A stretch of DNA of 64,000 nucleotides from Sthenelais limicola (GCA_942159475.1 OW804097.1:113956582-114020581); one strand, 5' to 3'. Positions 9,995-21,090 are shown, counted from the first letter of the stretch. Program-made: numbers and translations. Notes: generated by a model from the letters alone, not told the origin.

Positions 9995-10134
9995 TGGGTG
10001 AAGTCGCCAGAAAATGTCAAATTTGACCAAATATCCTCATGTATACCTAGTATTGACCATTTTTCAGCAGAATTTGGCAGAATTTACTAAATGTGTACAG
10101 CTGTCAATTGTACATTTTCCGAAAATCTGACCCA
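9995..10134 (-). mobile_element. MITE-A deletion derivative
   Basis: Both ends are intact (TGGGTGAAGTCGCCAGAAAATG; CAATTGTACATTTTCCGAAAATCTGACCCA), but about 100 bp of the left interior is deleted, giving a 140-bp element. Confidence 0.88.
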
Positions 10135-10161
10135 GATGGTCCATGATTAACCCACTACTAT

Positions 10162-10245
10162 GCCATGTGTCACGGAAAATTAGCCATAAGTCGAAAAAAA
10201 ATGGATTTTGAAATACAACATTATTTGACAAGATGGGATTAAACA
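10162..10245 (-). mobile_element. MITE-B end fragment
   Basis: TGTGTCACGGAAAATTAGCC, AAGTCG then ATGGATTTTGAAATACAACAT...AAGATGGGATTAAAC match the terminal part of MITE-B. The remainder is absent. Confidence 0.65.
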
Positions 10246-10636
10246 GGGAGGTATATGAAAAAAGTTACATTTGAAATATGGAAATATATTAGAACTTCAT
10301 TGGTAGAATTTGATATTTGGTATTAAGTAAATTTAGCAGAGAAGCTATGGGATTATCTCTTCTGTATTGGGCGACTGGTGTATACATAGGATTTAGCACC
10401 TTTAGCATTGTAATAGCCCAACAGCTACCCCCTATATTCTTCTCTGCTTTAGGATGTTGATACCATATAAACATAGCTGTTATCTTGCCATATATCTCTG
10501 TGTATTGGTCAGTGCAGAACCTACCGCCATATCTGACCTGTATCTGACCTGTATATATGTGTACTGTTGAATACAAAAGACTTCATTCGTCTTATTTTGT
10601 TCAGTCTTATTCATTTCTTAATGTTATTTTAAGACA
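10246..10636. other. No gene seen
   Basis: AT-rich DNA. An ORF at 10289-10576 shows no domain and no supporting splice or composition signal. Repeated CTGACCTGTAT words lie near 10530-10555. Confidence 0.3.
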
Positions 10637-10992
10637 TATGATGTGTTTCCAGAAAATAAGTCACAAATCGCACAAAGGATATTTTTCAAAGCAATAATTC
10701 CACAAGACCTCTTTGTAGGAGTGTTCTTATTTTGGGGATATCTAATGTTCCAAGTCGTATGAATATATGTACCAAACTTCAAGACCGTGTATCAGATAAA
10801 TATTCCTCCATTTCTAAGGTCATCTTTACAGAGTATCTTTAGCTCCATTACTAGTAATTGTCCACCCAGAAATATTCTAAACTTTTTCTTTTAAAAATAA
10901 AAATACAAAACTTAAAATAGACAAATACTTATTAGATGTCCGGAGGTTTACTACCATTGGAATCGGCTTAATTTCATCGTTTCAAATATAAT
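10637..10992 (+). mobile_element. MITE-B copy, right end lost
   Basis: Starts TGATGTGTTTCCAGAAAATAAGTCAC. The body is clear (CTTTGTAGGAGTGTTCTTATT, TTTAAAAATAAAAATACAAA, GGAATCGGCTTAATTTCATC). It stops after TTTCAAATATAATG, where MITE-D-related sequence begins. Confidence 0.85.
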
Positions 10993-11014
10993 GCACTAAT
11001 TTGATGTTGGATAA

Positions 11015-11164
11015 ATCGAGAGAAAACGGCGAAACAGAGAAAAAGGATTTGGGCAACAAAGTCCTCCACAATTTTAATCAAACGACTTTTAGATGGATTG
11101 GAAAAGAACCAAACAAAAAGTAGAAAATCCTCTAGACGGATGTTAACTGAGGGTGCAACTTTAC
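11015..11164 (+). mobile_element. MITE-D copy, 5' truncated
   Basis: AATCAAACGACTTTTAGATGG, AAAAAGTAGAAAATCC and TGTTAACTGAGGGTGCAACT correspond to the last two-thirds of MITE-D. Confidence 0.75.
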
Positions 11165-11176
11165 CCTGTATGTGCA

Positions 11177-11411
11177 GGGTCAGATTTTCAGAAAATGTAC
11201 AATTGGCAGCTGTACACATTTAGTAAATTAGGCTAAATTAGGCTACTATTGGTCAATACTAGGTAAATTCGAGTATATTCAGCATTGCATTGATTCTAGC
11301 AATCTGTTTGGTTAGGCTGAACTGTCATTCAAACTTTATTTCCGTCCAAAATTTGGGTTATTTGAGAAAAATAGCGAAGTAGAATTGTACATTATCTGGT
11401 GACTTCACCCA
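11177..11411 (+). mobile_element. MITE-A copy, full length
   Basis: GGGTCAGATTTTCAGAAAATG at the left, TGGTGACTTCACCCA at the right. The sequence is close to the consensus. The left T of the TIR is changed (GCAGGGTC). Confidence 0.93.
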
Positions 11412-11690
11412 TGTACCTCACAGTGTGGTCTAGTTGTCTATGCATGCCAGTAGGTCCCCAGTGCCACCACAATCAGTCCTCATCAAGACTTACTCCTCAG
11501 CCCTAATTGGGTCTGTAATTGATCTCATAGTAAGAAACAGGGCTGGTCAGGTTTACTAATAGTCAAGCACTAATTTCCAATCAGATAAAATTTCATTAGA
11601 AGGAGTCAAGCTAATGAAGGTGTAATTAGGCCTGTACTTGGGGAGGGTAATACGTACCCCTCTCACGGGTATCTGTATCATTAGGGGGTT
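11412..11690. promoter_or_regulatory. Candidate cis-regulatory block, homeodomain-site cluster
   Basis: This low-repeat interval is dense in TAAT cores (CCTAATTGGG, TGTAATTGATC, GCACTAATTTCC, CATTAGAAGG, GCTAATGAAGG, GTAATTAGG) within about 130 bp. It lies between MITEs but contains none. Clustered ATTA sites occur in developmental enhancers, but AT-rich DNA produces them by chance, so this is only a candidate. Confidence 0.2.
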
Positions 11691-11907
11691 TCAGCAAGTC
11701 TAACCTATACGTAAACGTATGCGTATGTCTGTTGTATATACATACGTTACAAGGAAGAGGTTCAGCAAAACATGGCGGGAAAAACGTACGTAACATATCA
11801 AGCAACATATATCATCTCACAATTTGTATTTTATACATAAATATTCACAAAAAAATATGGATATGGTTACGTATTTGAAATAGGTTTGCTTGCTGAACCT
11901 CCCTATT
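11691..11907 (+). mobile_element. MITE-G copy, full length
   Basis: Left end TTAGGGGGTTTCAGCAAGTC, right end GCTTGCTGAACCTCCCTATTA, an inverted pair of about 16 bp. The interior has CGTAAACGTATGCGTATGTC and GAGGTTCAGCAAAACATGG, a second internal copy of the TIR core. This is the best preserved copy of the family. Confidence 0.8.
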
Positions 11908-11938
11908 AAACCCCTGAACACTCCCATTAGGGTTATAT

Positions 11939-12157
11939 TTTCAGAAAATGTACAATTGGCAGCTGTACACATGTATGAAAGTTGTGCTAAGTTAGGCTGC
12001 AATTTGGCCAATACTAGGTAAAGTCGAGTATATTCGGCATTGCATTGATTCTAGCAATCTGTTTGGTTAGGTTGAACTGTATTTTAAACTTTCTTTTAGT
12101 TAATTTGCGTTATTTGAGAGATTCAGTGAAACTGAATTGTACATTTTCTGGTGACTA
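11939..12157 (+). mobile_element. MITE-A copy, ends eroded
   Basis: AGGGTTATATTTTCAGAAAATG, then a near-consensus body, ending ATTGTACATTTTCTGGTGACTAA. The final CACCCA is lost. It lies about 30 bp after the MITE-G end. Confidence 0.9.
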
Positions 12158-12594
12158 ATATATGCCAAATAAATTTACTCCTTAGCATAACCTCAGATAT
12201 GCACTGATATATTCAATACACAGTCTTGTCATTTGCTACATACATTCATGTTAGTAGCAGCGCAAAGCACTCCAATGAAAAAAATAATGTGAGCATAACA
12301 TTTCTTGACAACCTGTCCATATTTCCCTTAATATTCCAGCCTGCTGGCTCCCGTTACTGCTCATATAGCGGAGATAATTTACTGTTCTGTCTGGATATAT
12401 GTTCTTGTGTTCACTGACTGCCATACCTGACATCTGCATGTCTCTGGGGTTTGTCAGAAGTGAGCCTGCAGAGTAAAGGTGGGGTAGAGTGGGGACTGCA
12501 GGCCCTTTATATCTACTACTACCAGGCAACACTTGGCTCCTTTATATGATTGCCAATTACCTAGCTTTGTGCCTTCCAGATGCTTCCTCAGAAC
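12158..12594. other. No gene; unique flank of the minisatellite
   Basis: Unassigned sequence leading into the array. CAGATGCTTCCTCAGAACATTGGCCC at its edge resembles part of a repeat unit and may be the seed. ORFs on both strands here are short and unsupported. Confidence 0.3.
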
Positions 12595-15500
12595 ATTGGC
12601 CCGATGCATAACATATCCTTCCTTAGCTACTAGATAACAAGGACCCGTTGCATAACATATCCTTCCTTAGCTACTAGAGAACAAGGGCCCGGTGCATAAC
12701 ATATTCTTCCTTAGCTAGCAGAGAACAAGGGCCCGTTGCAGAACATATCCTTCCTTAGCTACTAGAGAACAAGAGCCCATTGCATAACATATCCTTCCTT
12801 AGTTACCAGAGAACAAGGGCTCAGTGCATAACCTATCCTTCCTTAGCTACCAAAGAACCCGTTGCATAACAAATCCTTCGTTAGTTACCAGAGAACAAGG
12901 GCCTGGTGCATAACATATCCTTCCTTAGCTACCAGAGAACAAGGGCCCAGTGCATAACCTATCCTTCCTTAGCTACTAGAGAACAAGGGCCCATTGCATA
13001 ACATATCCTTCCTTAGCTACCAGAGAACAAGGGCCTGGTGCATAACATATCCTTCCTTAGCTACCAGAGAACAAGGGCCTGGTGCAAAACATATCCTTCC
13101 TTAGTTACCAGAGAACAAGGGCCCAGTGCATAACCTATCCTTCCTTAGCTACCAGAGAACCCGTTGCATAACAAATCCTTCGTTAGTTACCAGAGAACAA
13201 GGGCCCAGTGCATAACCTATCCTTCCTTAGCTACTAGAGAACAAGGGCCCATTGCATAACATATCCTTCCTTAGCTACCAGAGAACAAGGGCCTGGTGCA
13301 TAACATATCCTTCCTTAGCTACCAGAGAACAAGGGCCTGGTGCATAACATATCCTTCCTTAGTTACCAGAGAACAAGGGCTCAGTGCATAACCTATCCTT
13401 CCTTAGCTACCAGAGAGCCCGTTGCATAACAAATCCTTCGTTAGTTACCAGAGAACAAGGGCCTGGTGCATAACATATCCTTCCTTAGCTACCAGAGAAC
13501 AAGGGCCCAGTGCATAACCTATCCTTCCTTAGCTACTAGAGAACAAGGGCCCGTTGCATAACAAATCCTTCCTTAGCTACCAGAGAACAAGGGCCCGTTG
13601 CATAACATATCCTTCCTTAGCTACCAGAGAACAAGGGCCTGGTGCATAACATATCCTTCCTTAGTTACCAGAGAACAAGGGCCCAGTGCATAACCTATCC
13701 TTCCCTAGCTACCAGAGAACCCGTTGCATAACAAATCCTTCGTCAGTTACCAGAGAACAAGGGCCTGGTGCATAACATATCCTTCCTTAGCTACCAGAGA
13801 ACAAGGGCCCAGTGCATAACCTATCCTTCCTTAGCTACTAGAGAACAAGGGCACATTGCATAACATCCTTCCTTAGCTACTAGAGAATAAGGGCCCAGCG
13901 CATAACATATCCTTCATTAGCTACTAGAGAACAAGGGCCCAGTGCATAACATATTCTTCCTTAGCTACCAGAGAACAAGGGCCCGTTGCAGAACATATCC
14001 TTCCTTAGCTACTAGAGAACAAGAGCCCATTGCATAACATATCCTGCCTTAGTTACCGGAGAACAAGGGCTTAGTGCATAACCTATCCTTCCTTAGCTAC
14101 CAGAGAACCCGTTGCATAACAAATCCTTTGTTAGTTACCAGAGAACAAGGGCCTGGTGCATAACATATCCTTCCTTAGCTACCAGAGAACAAGGGCCCAG
14201 TGCAGAACCTATCCTTCCTTAGCTACTAGAGAACAAGGGCCCATTGCATAACATATCCTTCCTTAGCTACCAGAGAATAAGGGCCTGGTGCATAACATAT
14301 CCTTCCTTAGCTACCAGAGAACAAGGGCCTGGTGCATAACATATCCTTCCTTAGTTACCAGAGAACAAGGGCCCAGTGCATAACCTATCCTTCCTTAGCT
14401 ACCAGAGAACCCGTTGCATAACAAATCCTTCGTCAGTTACCAGAGAACAAGGGCCTGGTGCATAACATATCCTTCCTTAGCTACCAGAGAACAAGGGCCT
14501 GGTGCATAACATATTCTTCCTTAGCTACCTGAGAACAAGGGCCCAGTGCAGAACCTATCCTTCCTTAGCTACTAGAGAACAAGGGCCCATTGCATAACAT
14601 ATCCTTCCTTAGCTACCAGAGAATAAGGGCCTGGTGCATAACATATCCTTCCTTAGCTACCAGAGAACAAGGGCCTGGTGCATAACATATCCTTCCTTAG
14701 TTACCAGAGAACAAGGGCCCAGTGCATAACCTATGCTTCCTTAGCTACCAGAGAACCCGTTGCATAACAAATCCTTCGTTAGTTACCAGAGAACAAGGGC
14801 CTGGTGCATAACATATCCTTCCTTAGTTACCAGAGAACAAGGGCCCAGTGCATAACCTATCCTTCCTTAGCTACTAGAGAACAAGGGCCCATTGCATAAC
14901 CTATCCTTCCTTAGCTACCAGAGAACAAGGGCCCGTTGCATAACATATCCTTCCTTAGCTACCAGAGAACAAGGGCCTGGTGCATAACATATCCTTCCTT
15001 AGTTACCAGAGAACAAGGGCTTAGTGCATAACCTATCCTTCCTTAGCTACCAGAGAACCCGTTGCATAACAAATCCTTTGTTAGTTACCAGAGAACAAGG
15101 GCCTGGTGCATAACATATCCTTTCTTAGTTACCAGAGAACAAGGGCCCAGTGCATAACCTATCCTTCCTTAGCTACCAGAGAACCCGTTGCATAACAAAT
15201 CCTTCGTTAGTTACCAGAGAACAAGGGCCTGGTGCATAACATATCCTAACTTAGTTACCAGAGAACAAGGGCCCAGTGCATAACCTATCCTTCCCTAGCT
15301 ACCAGAGAACCCGTTGCATAACAAATCCTTCGTTAGTTACCAGAGAACAAGGGCCTGGTGCATAACCTATCCTTCCTTAGCTACCAGAGAACAAGGGCCC
15401 ATTGCATAACATATCCTTCCTTAGCTACCAGAGAACAAGGGCCCAGCGCATAACATATCCTTCTTTAGCTACTAGAGAACAAGGGCCCAGTGCATAACAT

Positions 15501-16790
15501 ATTCTTCCTTAGCTACCAGAGAACAAGGGCCCGTTGCAGAACATATCCTTCCTTAGCTACTAGAGAACAAGAGCCCTTTGCATAACATATCCTTCCTTAG
15601 TTACCGGAGAACAAGGGCTTAGTGCATAACCTATCCTTCCTTAGCTACCAGAGAACCCGTTGCATAACAAATCCTTTGTTAGTTAGCAGAGAACAAGGGC
15701 CTGGTGCATAACATATCCTTCCTTAGCTACCAGAGAACAAGGGCCCAGTGCATAACCTATCCTTCCTTAGCTACTAGAGAACAAGGGCCCATTGCATAAC
15801 ATATCCTTCCTTAGCTACCAGAGAATAAGGGCCTGGTGCATAACATATCCTTCCTTAGCTACCAGAGAACAAGGGCCTGGTGCATAACATATCCTTCCTT
15901 AGTTACCAGAGAACAAGGGCCTGGTGCATAACCTATCCTTCCTTAGCTACCAGAGAACCCGTTGCATAACAAATCCTTCGTTAGTTACCAGAGAACAAGG
16001 GCCTGGTGCATAACATATCCTTCCTTAGCTACCAGAGAACAAGGGCCTAGTGCATACCCTATCCTTCCTTAGCTACCAGAGAACCCGTTGCATAACAAAT
16101 CCTTCGTTAGTTACCAGAGAACAAGGGCCTGGTGCATAACATATCCTTCCTTAGCTACTAGAGAACCCGTTGCATAACAAATCCTTCGTTAGTTACCAGA
16201 GAACAAGGGCCTGGTGCATAACATATCCTTCCTTAGCTACCAGAGAACAAGGGCCTAGTGCATAACCTATCCTTCCTTAGCTACTAGAGAACAAGGGCCC
16301 ATTGCATAACATATCCTTCCTTAGCTATCAGAGAACAAGGGCCCAGTGCATAACCTATCCTTCCTTAGCTACCAGAGAACAAGGGCCTGGTGCATAACAT
16401 ATCTTTCCTTAGTTACCAGAAACCAAGGGCTCAGTGCATACCCTATCCTTCCTTAGCTACCAGAGAACCCGTTGCATAACAAATCCTTCGTTAGTTACCA
16501 GAGAACAAGGGCCTGGTGCATAACATATCCTTCCTTAGCTACCAGAGAACAAGGGCCCAGTGCATAACCTATCCTTCTATAGCTACTAGAGAACAAGGGC
16601 CCATTGCATAGCATATCCTTCCTTAGCTACCAGAGAACAAGGGCCTGGTGCATAACAAATCCTTCCTTAGCTACCAGAGAACAAGGGCCTGGTGCATAAC
16701 ATATCCTTCCTTAGTTACCAGAGAACAAGGGCCCAGTGCATAACATATCCTTCCTTAGCTACCAGAGAACAAGGGCCCAGTGCATAACAT
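12595..16790. repeat. Large 44-bp minisatellite with higher-order structure
   Basis: About 95 units of a 44-bp monomer (core GCATAACATATCCTTCCTTA then GCTACCAGAGAACAAGGGCC). Monomer types differ at fixed positions: CATATCC, CCTATCC or AAATCCTTCG; GCTACTAG or GTTACCAG; GGCCTGGT, GGCCCAGT or GGCCCATT. A shortened 38-bp unit (CAGAGAACCCGTT, lacking AAGGGC) recurs about 15 times, most often ~300 bp apart, matching six 44-mers plus one 38-mer (302 bp). No ORF spans it. Confidence 0.97.
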
Positions 16791-17482
16791 TAATTTAAAC
16801 TCTTATATATTCCAAATACATGTATGTCACACATTAATGATCCCAAGTATGGGTTACTGATATAATGATTTAGAACATGGTTAAAACTAAAACAGTTTTG
16901 CCAAAATCAGGAACTCAGCAGCAAGTGTCACCTCAATATAACTCACAAGTGCTATTGTCCTTCTGTGCCAATATTTGTATGAAATATGTTTACCTATCAT
17001 CACATAGCGATGAGAAAGATTTATGAGAAAGATATGCACATTCTACATTGAAGGAGTGGCTTAAAGGTAGATGCCAGCATCATCAGCACTGCAGCAGGCG
17101 GGAGTTCAAAGAACTAATGAATGAATATATAGGAGAAACAATATTTTGTTTAATCTTCGTCTTGAAAAAGCAAAAAAACAGGATATATCATGATAAAGGA
17201 GAGTACATATCTGATCTCGCTTCACGCCATGTAGCATGCCCAGTTTATTGTTTTATCTTATTTTATGTTATCATTACTGCCATATTAGTTTGTCATGCTA
17301 GTGTAGTCACTGCATCTATCTATTAACTACTACTGCACTTGTTTAATAACGTAACTCCATTTTTTCAAAGGGGACCCTCTGGAAGATCTATAGTTTCACA
17401 GAAGAGAGGCACCCCTTTTTCGGTGTAAACATTGATTAATATGTTATTGAAAGTGTACCCTTCCAGAAATAAAACAATATAC
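16791..17482. other. No gene seen
   Basis: AT-rich DNA. An ORF at 17048-17326 (92 codons) has a hydrophobic C-terminal half (WHY-like mixed residues, no recognised domain) and no splice or promoter context. I regard it as chance. Confidence 0.3.
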
Positions 17483-17718
17483 GAGTCAGATTTTAAGAAA
17501 ATGTACAAATGACAGCTGTACACTTTTAGTAAATTCTGCTAAATTAGGCTGAAAATTGGTCAATACTAGGTAAATTCGAGTATATTTGGCATTGCATTGA
17601 TTCTAGCAATCTGTTAGGTTAGGTTGAACTGTATTTTGAACTTTATTTTCGTCTGAAATTTGGGTTATTTGAGGGGATTGGTGAAGTTGAATTGTACATT
17701 TTCTGAAAATCTGAGCCA
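17483..17718 (+). mobile_element. MITE-A copy, full length
   Basis: GAGTCAGATTTTAAGAAAATG to ATTGTACATTTTCTGAAAATCTGAGCCATA. Both ends are of the CAGATTTT type, giving a nearly symmetrical TIR pair of about 28 bp. Flanking TATACG / ATACAT is compatible with a TA target. Confidence 0.92.
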
Positions 17719-17744
17719 TACATACATTCATACATACACATTAT

Positions 17745-17866
17745 TTCATATTTTATATTTTACCATTCACTATGGATGTCAATTTAATGTTCATTTTAAC
17801 ATTATGTTTGTATATCAGAGATAAGGATATGTTTACGTTAAGGTATACGTTAGCCTTGCTGAACCT
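17745..17866 (-). mobile_element. MITE-G copy, partial
   Basis: TTCATTTTAACATTATGTTTG, ATATCAGAGATAAGGATATG, CGTTAGCCTTGCTGAACCTC match MITE-G. The distal end is lost. Confidence 0.65.
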
Positions 17867-18260
17867 CACTAGTGACAGGGCTCCTGAGGGAAGACTGGCA
17901 TACTCTCCCACTGATAGGAACATCAGAGGAAATCCAATTATAAAGTAGGCATCGATTATAAGGCCAGACATTCCCATTAAGTAGATGCCACTCTTAAATA
18001 TCGATTTAATTCCAGATTGTAAAAATAACCGATACAAAATTAATGAAATACCCAATATGTTCTCCAAATATGTTTTGCCTATAGACGTATGTCGTTAAGC
18101 CTTTCCTATAGACGTATGTTGTTAAGGCCCATCTCCACTACGCTGACTGAATACTTCCGTCTGCTTGATTGCAAATTATAAATCCTAATAAGTAATAAAA
18201 TGTACTTTATTGTTAAAGATTTCGGTCAAATAAACCTTCAGTGAACTGAATTGAATTTAA
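17867..18260. other. No gene; short direct duplication
   Basis: A 20-odd-bp sequence, CCTATAGACGTATGTYGTTAAG, occurs twice in tandem at about 18078-18127. The rest is unassigned. A 104-codon minus-strand ORF (17753-18067) overlaps MITE-G sequence and is not supported. Confidence 0.4.
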
Positions 18261-18676
18261 TGTAATGAGTTTGAGGAAAATGAGTAAAGTGGCAAAAATG
18301 ATATTTTTCAAAGTAATTTATTCACAAGATCACTTTGAGGAAATGTTCTAATTCTTGGGGTATGTAATGTTTGAGGTCGTATGAATATATAGGTAATACA
18401 TGTACCAAATTTCAAGACAGTGTATTAATATATCCTTGCATTCCCAATGGGATCTTAGAGTATATTATAGCTTCTTTACTAGTAAATATCCACTGAAACA
18501 AATTGAAAATAATTCTTAAAACAAAAATTAAAATATCACATTAATTTATAGACATAATATATATTATATGTCCATTTGTTTAGTATCATTGGAATCGGTT
18601 TAATCTCATCTTTTCAAATATGATGATATCTAAACATTTTTTGCGACTTGTGACTAATTTTTCTAGAACACATCAC
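18261..18676 (+). mobile_element. MITE-B copy, full length
   Basis: TGTAATGAGTTTGAGGAAAATGAG to TTTTTGCGACTTGTGACTAATTTTTC and ACACATCAC. The body retains TTCACAAGATCACTTTGAGG and TAGTATCATTGGAATCGG. The left TIR is mutated. Confidence 0.88.
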
Positions 18677-19172
18677 CTATAGTCAGGCGGCGATGATTGT
18701 CCAATGATTGCCTTTGGTGTTCCTGACTTGAAAAGCTGCTTAGTGGACCCACGACTTTATTATTAGGGGGGGTATTGCTGAATTACTGTATTACTGTCGA
18801 ATTATATGCGGGTATTATACCTAGTGTGACATAATATACCCTTCATTGATATTATCTGATCTCATCGCATATAAAGCGGATAACCATTAACTATATCGTC
18901 AATTGATGCCCCAGTGATATGGAATAAGCTGGGAAGAGTAGGATTTTTCCACTAAAGTGTATTGTATAGTGCGTTCTATTTATATATTCCTCATGAAATA
19001 CAATGCATTGTTGAAGTCCAGTAGGAAGACCTGCAGGTTGTAGAATCTGAGAAACTTTGTTTTTAATGTACTTGTACAAAAAGGAAATAAAATCTATTTA
19101 TATATATATATACGCAGGAGACTTTCTTTATAATTTCCCCAGTTACATGTTTATCATGTCAACACATGCAGA
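18677..19172. other. No gene seen
   Basis: AT-rich unassigned DNA with a (TA)n-like stretch at 19099-19114. Nothing else recognised. Confidence 0.3.
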
Positions 19173-19408
19173 TGGGTGAAATCGTCAGAAAATGTACAAT
19201 TCACCTTCACCAATCCTATCAAATAACCCAAATTTAAAACAAAAATCAGGTTCAAAATACAGTACAACATAACCAGGCAGATTTATTGAATGAATACAAT
19301 ACATAATACACTCAGATATACTCAGTATTTATCATTTATCACTCTAATTTAGCAAAATTGGAGAGATGTGTAGAACGGTAGATTGTGCATTTTCTGAAAA
19401 TCTGACCG
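19173..19408 (-). mobile_element. MITE-A copy, full length
   Basis: TGGGTGAAATCGTCAGAAAATG on the left, GATTGTGCATTTTCTGAAAATCTGACC on the right. It belongs to the subgroup with AAAATCAGGTTCAAAATACAG and ACATAACCAGGCAGATTTATTG. Confidence 0.9.
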
Positions 19409-19604
19409 TGATCATGTAGAGCACATGTTAAGGGACCATTAACTCGTGGCGGACACGGTAAAGGTGAGTGGCGGACACTAATAAGCACTTGTCAGTAATT
19501 ACACATTAACTATTGAGTGTAATTATATGTGTGCATGAGTCAGGATATGCAATTATCAGACTGATAAACCCTTTGTATTCAACCGTGCGAGATAAATACC
19601 TCAC

Positions 19605-20245
19605 AGTGGGCACTTTATTATAGGGGGTAATATGTAACACCATAGGCCACAGTGTTGATGAAATACTATTTATTATACCTGTCTAGGGGGTAATAGGTAA
19701 TACCATAGGCTACATCATTGATAAAATACACTTTATTATACTTGTCTACGGGGTAATATGTAATACCATAGGCTACATCATTGATAAAATACACTTTATT
19801 ATACTTGTCTAGGGGGTGGTATGTAACACCATAGGCTACATCATTGATAAAATACACTTTATTATACCTGTCTAGGGGGTAATAGGTAACACCATAGGCT
19901 ACAGCATTGATAAAATACACTTTATTATACTTGTCTAGGGGGTAATAGGTAACACCATAGGCTACAGCATTGATAAAATACACTTTATTATACTTGTCTA
20001 GGGGGTAATATGTAACACCATAAGCTACAGCATTGATAAAATACACTTTATTATACCTGTCTAGGGGGTAATATGTAACACCATAGGCTACAGCATTGAT
20101 AAAATACACTTTATTATACCTGTCTAGGGGGTAATATGTAACACCATAGGCTACAGCATTGATAAAATACACTTTATTATACCTGTCTAGGGGGTAATAT
20201 GTAACACCATAGGCTACAGCATTGATAAAATACTATTTATTATAC
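19605..20245. repeat. 63-bp tandem repeat, open as a 21-residue peptide repeat
   Basis: About ten 63-bp units (TAGGGGGTAATATGTAACACC, ATAGGCTACAGCATTGAT, AAAATACACTTTATTATACC). The length is a multiple of three and the minus-strand consensus lacks stops, so a 168-codon ORF runs 20172-19666 with unit YFINAVAYGVTYYPLDRYNK V. The ORF starts at GTG, not ATG. Unit differences are K/R, A/D, V/I, Y/H, L/V plus synonymous ones. Two diverged units lie at 20770-20880 beyond an insertion. Most likely satellite DNA; translation is unproven. Confidence 0.95.
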
Positions 20246-20252
20246 GTGCATT

Positions 20253-20757
20253 CCTCTTCAGAGGTGCAATAAGTAGGGTGCAACAAAAATAATTTATTGT
20301 GTGTTTACGATAAAAAAATGTCTAAAAATAGCCCTGATGTTACCTCATCACCTATGCCTAAGGATTTATTGACATGCTTCGCGGAGATCTGAAGGCTCTT
20401 GTTTAAGTTGTTAATTTTATATGTTCTATGTAGGCAAACTATGAAATTAACAAGTTAGATAAGCGCCTTTGTGTTTCCGTGAAGCACATCAGCAAATCCA
20501 TAGGCATAGACAGAGTCAGGGGTGCTTGGACTGTCTCTGAGACTTGTTTCACCAAGTCGGTTACTTTTTCAGTGATATCTGATAATTTACCCATCATATT
20601 TGATCATTATTATTTGGGAATATAATAAATATAGAATGGAACTCGTCATCATAATCGCAAATGTATTGGATGCGATTTAACCATGCAAGCACTCTGTCTA
20701 TGACATTGTGCTATAGATGATTCTTGTCCAATAGATTTTCAATTACTGGCGGCTCGT
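20253..20757 (-). mobile_element. Element E: decayed coding-like repeat splitting the 63-bp array
   Basis: About 505 bp inserted in the 63-bp array; CTATTTATTATAC borders both sides. On the minus strand it reads a broken frame (EPPVIENLLD, a stop, then VIDRVLAWLNRIQYICDYDD, then a stop) followed by a 51-codon ATG ORF (20594-20439, MGKLSDITEKVTDLVKQV...). A related segment at 47800-48180 keeps EPSVIENLLD in frame. A ~190-bp foldback (20333-20522) duplicates the C-terminal coding part in inverse. The function is unknown. It looks like the decayed ORF of a mobile element. Confidence 0.55.
20333..20522. repeat. Foldback inside element E
   Basis: The left arm (CCCTGATGTTACCTCATC, CCTATGCCTAAGGATTTATTG, ATGCTTCGCGGAGATCTGAAG, GTTAATTTTATATG) pairs with an inverted, diverged right arm ending GACAGAGTCAGGG. 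Arms are about 85-90 bp. Both arms translate to related peptides (GFIDMLRGDLKALV versus GFADVLHGNTKALI). Confidence 0.7.
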
Positions 20758-20769
20758 TTAATTCTCTCT

Positions 20770-20880
20770 ATTTATTATACCTTTGTAGGGGGTAATATGT
20801 AACGCAATAGGCTACAGCATTAAAGTACCATTTATTATACTTTTCTAGGGGTAATTTATAAGGCAATAGGCTAGAGCATT
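20770..20880. repeat. Two diverged units of the 63-bp array
   Basis: TTTATTATACCTTTGTAGGG and GTAATATGTAACGCAATAGG, then a second unit with TTTTCTAGGGGTAATTTATAAGG. They continue the array from 20245 after element E. Confidence 0.85.
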
Positions 20881-21090
20881 AGTGCTCATACCACAAACAG
20901 TGTGTGGTATGACGTGTTTACTATCAATCTTTGTCACCATGAATGTGGAAAAGTATATTAAATACAGAATTACCCTCAGGCGATCTCCAAGTTCTATATT
21001 ACATTTAGGCTACAAGATTCACTATGCTTACTTACATATGCCTGTGAATAATACGGAACAATCACTAATAAAGTAGTTAAATTAGTTACA

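Noticed and set aside
12595..16790. CRISPR-like array (regular short repeats over 4 kb)
   Set aside because: Units are contiguous and homologous along their whole length; there are no unique spacers, and the context is eukaryotic repeat DNA.
17048..17326. 92-codon ORF with hydrophobic C-terminus as a membrane protein
   Set aside because: AT-rich chance ORF; no conserved motif, no splice or promoter context.
19666..20172. 168-codon ORF as a real gene
   Set aside because: It is the reading of a 63-bp satellite, begins at GTG, and has no start, promoter or unique domain. Kept only as a satellite with a coding-like frame.
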